The notes under the pieces were generated by a model that saw nothing but the letters and a program-made list of their open reading frames with translations, made no database searches and was not told where the DNA came from. Positions 40,762 to 43,265 of a DNA stretch of 43,265 nt are shown piece after piece. Both the position numbers and the translations under genes were made by a program. Within the stretch, counting starts at the first letter, position 1. Each line of letters starts with the position of its first letter. Source of the stretch: Candidatus Micrarchaeota archaeon CG1_02_51_15 (GTDB lineage: Archaea > Micrarchaeota > Micrarchaeia > Norongarragalinales > UBA8480); assembly GCA_001871495.1 (NCBI GenBank), contig MNVG01000017.1, forward strand, positions 1 through 43,265. Reading direction: 5' to 3'.

Positions 40762-41742
40762 TCAAACGATTTTAAGCAACACAACTGCAATCGCGAAATA
40801 GATTAGTATTGTTGTTAAGTCGCTGATTATTGTCGTGACCGGGCCGGAGACTGTTCCCGGGTCGAAGTGCAAGTCGTGAAGCAGTATTGAAGCGTAAGTG
40901 GAGACTAACGATTGCAGTATTACGCTGATGAAAAGTGACGCGGAAACCACGCAGGCAAAGATTACCGTGCCTTGAATGAACCACGCAACGGGAAAAACTG
41001 CAAGCGCACATGCGGCTCCCAGTGCCAACCCAACTTTGGCCTCGCGCCACAAGTACCTGCGCACTGAAAACTCGGGCTCTAAAGCAATCATTCTCACTAC
41101 CAGCGTCTGCGACTGTGTTCCAACCGCATCACTCAAGTAAACTATTACCGGAAGAAAAGCAGCCAAAGCAATGTAAGACTTGAGGATAATCTCGAAGCCA
41201 CCTATCAAGTAAGCAACAAGCGTTCCGCCAACCAGTCCCAGCAACAGCGACGGAAGCCGTGCTTTGATCAAACGAAGGCCTGTGGTCTTAATGTCTTCTA
41301 TTTCCCGCGGCTTGTGGTGGATCCCTATTGCCTTTAGAGCATCTTCTGCAGACTCTTGGTGAAAAATTTCAAGCAACGCCGCGTGCGGAATCACGCCAAG
41401 CAAAACGCGGTTGCAGTCGACAACCGGAATGGCGCGCAAGCCGTGCTTCAACGCCAAGTAAGCAGCCCGCTCCTGGTGCGCGGACGCGCCAACTTCAATA
41501 ACCTGCCCTCGCATTACTTGACGTATGGGCATATCGTCTTCGGCTTGAAAAACTTCTTTCAAAGACGCCACGCCAACTAGCTCCCCCTCGTCGGTAACAT
41601 AAACGTAGTCAATAGTCTCGAATTCCCCTGCTTTTTCGTACAGCAAGTCTTTCAGCCCGCGGACAGTAAAGCCAGGCGGAACTGCAAGAAAACGGGCGGT
41701 CATCCTAGCGCCGGCCGTACGCGGCTTGAATTCCTCAATCAC
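40762..41742 (-). CDS. mgtE: MgtE-type divalent cation transporter, CBS pair plus TM domain
   Basis: 326 residues. Two CBS motifs (about 18-70 and 75-130; VYVTDEGELVGVASLKEVFQ, RAIPVVDCNRVLLGVIPHAA) precede five TM helices. YLSDAVGTQSQTLVVRMIAL and DPGTVSGPVTTIISDLTTIL match the MgtE pore and cytoplasmic-gate segments (usual forms GNVGSQS and DPALASGP). The bacterial N-terminal Mg2+-sensing superhelical domain is missing, so gating must rely on the CBS pair, as in other short MgtE proteins. GTG start 41742 lies about 25 bases after a TTTATATA box (leaderless). Mg2+ is the likely substrate. Confidence 0.9.
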   Translation of the reverse strand: MIEEFKPRTAGARMTARFLAVPPGFTVRGLKDLLYEKAGEFETIDYVYVTDEGELVGVASLKEVFQAEDDMPIRQVMRGQVIEVGASAHQERAAYLALKHGLRAIPVVDCNRVLLGVIPHAALLEIFHQESAEDALKAIGIHHKPREIEDIKTTGLRLIKARLPSLLLGLVGGTLVAYLIGGFEIILKSYIALAAFLPVIVYLSDAVGTQSQTLVVRMIALEPEFSVRRYLWREAKVGLALGAACALAVFPVAWFIQGTVIFACVVSASLFISVILQSLVSTYASILLHDLHFDPGTVSGPVTTIISDLTTILIYFAIAVVLLKIV

Positions 41743-41790
41743 AACAAATCGTACGCGCGGACCGTATATAAATTAGGATGAAAACAATAA

Positions 41791-41875
41791 TGCAGGGAGA
41801 GAGATTTGAACTCTCGTAGGCGCTAGGCCACAGGGTTCTAAGCCCTGCCCATTTTCCAAACTCTGGCATCCCTGC
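41791..41875 (-). tRNA. tRNA-Leu (anticodon UAG)
   Basis: 85 bases. Acceptor stem GCAGGGA / TCCCTGC with discriminator A. The anticodon arm is CAGGG-CTTAGAA-CCCTG, giving anticodon TAG for CUA codons. A long class II variable arm (about GGCCTAGCGCC) and a T arm GAGAG-TTCAAAT-CTCTC complete it. CCA is not encoded, so RNase Z trimming and CCA addition are needed. A TAAATAATT box about 26 bases upstream overlaps the stop codon of the preceding HEPN-like remnant. Confidence 0.95.
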
Positions 41876-41905
41876 GCACACCAAGTTTTTGGTGGAGCGA
41901 ATTAT

Positions 41906-42169
41906 TTAGGCTATCTTTTCGCGGACTTTTGCCAAGAATTTTTTAGCGTTCTGGATTGCATTCGCAGCCTCGTTTTCGCCCACCGAGTCGGCTTCGCCGT
42001 AGACCACGTCGTGCCTTCGTACGCGGTAGCGGTTGAAAATGTTGGTAAGCGCGCCGGTTTCTCCAGTCAAGACTGCCGCACAGTATTGCACTACTACCAA
42101 GTGGCGGGAGTCGGTTGGCCGCAAGGCAATGGATGACGCAATACGGACGATTACTACAGTTGAAGGCAA
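41906..42169 (-). pseudogene. HEPN-like C-terminal remnant (possible)
   Basis: The minus strand has an open frame whose last 60 residues look protein-like: LTNIFNRYRVRRHDVVYGEA followed by ENEAANAIQNAKKFLAKVRE. The R-x-x-R-H motif followed by a helix with Ala/Glu periodicity resembles HEPN domains of toxin and nucleotidyltransferase-partner systems (RNase or adenylylation acceptors). The first 25 residues overlap and are antisense to an HsdR-like remnant, so the original 5' part is probably lost at a junction near 42100-42120. No ribosome site is evident. Family call is tentative. Confidence 0.4.
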
Positions 42170-42949
42170 TGCAAAGCGTTTTGTCGAGGGTTACAAGGGG
42201 CTGCGGAGTTTGTTTGAAGTCCTCGGTTCAGACGCAGTCAAGGCCAAGAGGTACGTTGACTATTGTTGGCTGTCTGCGGTTTACGTTTTTTACTTGAAGG
42301 AAGTCATTGGAAGCGACCCCGAGGCCGAGCAGTACTTGGAAAAGTATTACTCTAAAACGCTGAAGTGCGCGTACAAGACGACTGAAGTGCAGAAGCTGGT
42401 GAACGACCTTCCAGTAATTGCTTTTGACGAGAATTATTTGAGGGAACTTGAAAAACTTCAGGAAACAAAAGAGCAAAAGGCGGCCAACGTGGTTTTCACG
42501 CTGAACCGTTACGTACTGGTTGACAAGAAGACGAACCCGGTTTACGAAACGCTGGTCGGCAAGGCGGAACGCATTTTTAAGATGTGGCAGGAGAAATCCG
42601 CGGATTTTGAGTCGGTTTACGCGAGGGCGCGGCGGTAATCCGAGAGTTAAACGAGTTGGACAAGCGTAAGAAAGAGTTGGGTTTTTCCAACCTTGAGTAC
42701 GCAATTCTCTTGTTTTTGGAGGAAAAACTTCCGTTCAAGAATTTGGTTGAAGACGTTAAGGAAATAGGCCAGAAGCTGGACGAGGACATGTTTAGCAGCT
42801 GGCAGTTTCAGGCAAGCGCCAAAAAGGCGGCTGACAAAGAAGTGCGGCTTTTCCTCAGGAAGTACGTCAAGGAAGGGCTTTCTCTTGGCGAGTTGGAGGA
42901 ACTGCACGGCAAGATAATGGATCGCGTGGTTTCTTATGCCCAGAATTAG
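42033..42949 (+). pseudogene. hsdR: HsdR (type I restriction) C-terminal remnant, frameshifted
   Basis: From about 42117 the plus strand encodes a helical region, RFVEGYKGLRSLFEVLGSDA and RYVDYCWLSAVYVFYLKEVI, resembling the C-terminal helical part of type I restriction endonuclease subunits. At about 42622-42637 the frame ends (TAA 42636-42638), while the frame one base over continues as AVIRELNELDKRKKELGFSN and on to TAG 42949, with SWQFQASAKKAADKEVRLFL typical of the HsdR end ('IDW....R..VR...K..L..Y'). The helicase and nuclease parts are absent. So this is a truncated, frameshifted tail; assignment to HsdR rests on these helical motifs and on the DUF45 neighbour. Confidence 0.6.
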
Positions 42950-43265
42950 CGTGGACGAACTCGAAATCCCGTATTCCGTAGCCTACCGCGACATTGAGTA
43001 TCCCCGCTTGGAGTTCAAGACCGGAGAATTGCTGGTAGTGATGCCCGAAGGCAAGGAAGACGTTGAAGAAATTATTGAAAAACACGCGGCTTGGATAAGG
43101 CGGAAAAGACTGGCTATAAGCGCGGCAGTTGCACGCTCAGAGAAAAGAAAGTTGGTTGAAAGAAGCGTCCCCGAATTGAAAAAGTTAGTCCACGCGTTAG
43201 TTGACAAAATCGGGAGGGAACACGACTTTCAGGTTGGAAGGACTTTTTTTAGGAAAATGAACTCT
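42936..43265 (+). CDS. YgjP/DUF45 (M48-like) metallopeptidase, N-terminal part
   Basis: 110 codons, open at the window end. The ATG overlaps the end of the HsdR-like gene by 14 bases. Its start, ISVDELEIPYSVAYRDIEYP, then RLEFKTGELLVVMPEGKED and IIEKHAAWIRRKRLA, is the N-terminal beta domain of YgjP-like metal-dependent hydrolases ('V.R..R.....V....L.V..P......E..I..H..WI..K'). The HExxH zinc motif should follow beyond base 43265. Genes of this family commonly sit directly after hsdR in type I restriction operons, although their role there is unknown. Confidence 0.75.
   Translation, partial: MPRISVDELEIPYSVAYRDIEYPRLEFKTGELLVVMPEGKEDVEEIIEKHAAWIRRKRLAISAAVARSEKRKLVERSVPELKKLVHALVDKIGREHDFQVGRTFFRKMNS

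Noticed and set aside
40468-40790. Three long overlapping frames around the small basic TM protein
   Set aside because: Cys/Arg-rich, antisense or out-of-frame versions of a Lys/Arg/Ala repeat-rich gene.

Overview
The window is archaeal chromosomal DNA with dense, mostly unidirectional gene blocks. Evidence includes a membrane-anchored archaeal LonB, RNase Z, archaeal-type PheS/PheT, four-subunit pyruvate:ferredoxin oxidoreductase genes, AMP phosphorylase with ribose-1,5-bisphosphate isomerase, FtsZ, SecE, Spt5/NusG, and archaeal L11, L1, L10 and L12. TATA-like boxes and GGTGA/GGAGG ribosome-binding sites are common. Very large secreted or membrane-anchored repeat proteins and small anchored proteins would fit a DPANN-type lineage (Diapherotrites- or Micrarchaeota-like). 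That placement is inference; the domain Archaea is not in doubt.

Layout. 1-450: a decayed IS200/IS605 element end (frameshifted tnpA plus an end hairpin) next to a 5'-truncated transcriptional-regulator remnant. 511-4648: lonB divergent from rnz, then a membrane protein with an HEAAH zinc-protease motif and a small Cys-containing anchored protein. 4757-16868: a 12-kb minus-strand cluster of four surface proteins built from FN3-like, carboxypeptidase-regulatory-like, Ig-like and Cys-rich modules, with a structured-RNA candidate (SRP-RNA-like 5' motif) in the one long gap at 5534-5867. 16987-20332: porD, a signal-peptide/TM protein, porA and porB in one transcription unit. 20406-24038: adenosine-specific-kinase family gene followed by pheS and pheT. 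24100-26466: lemA, a methyltransferase, an orphan translated from an ATGA overlap, and htpX. 26468-28591 (minus): methyltransferase, NIF3-family protein and the missing porC. 28622-31114 (minus): R15P isomerase and AMP phosphorylase, two of the three steps that feed AMP ribose into type III RuBisCO (no RuBisCO in the window).

31273-32424: a four-CBS protein with a C-terminal domain resembling ribosome-hibernation factors. 32598-39933: ftsZ-secE-spt5-rpl11, then about 3.2 kb of intervening genes (broken methyltransferase, SPFH protein, hexulose-phosphate-synthase-like protein, hypothetical), then rpl1-rpl10-rpl12. A possible regulatory stem-loop lies in the rpl1 leader. 40128-41742: acylphosphatase-like protein, small TM protein, N-domain-less MgtE. 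41791-43265: tRNA-Leu(UAG) beside a HEPN-like remnant, a frameshifted HsdR C-terminal remnant and the start of a YgjP/DUF45 metallopeptidase gene, which looks like the scar or edge of a type I restriction island.

The central genes are housekeeping (translation, secretion, division, pyruvate oxidation, nucleotide salvage). The accessory signal lies in the surface-protein cluster, the two decayed ends and several orphan genes embedded in conserved operons. All calls come from reading the sequence; no database search was run.
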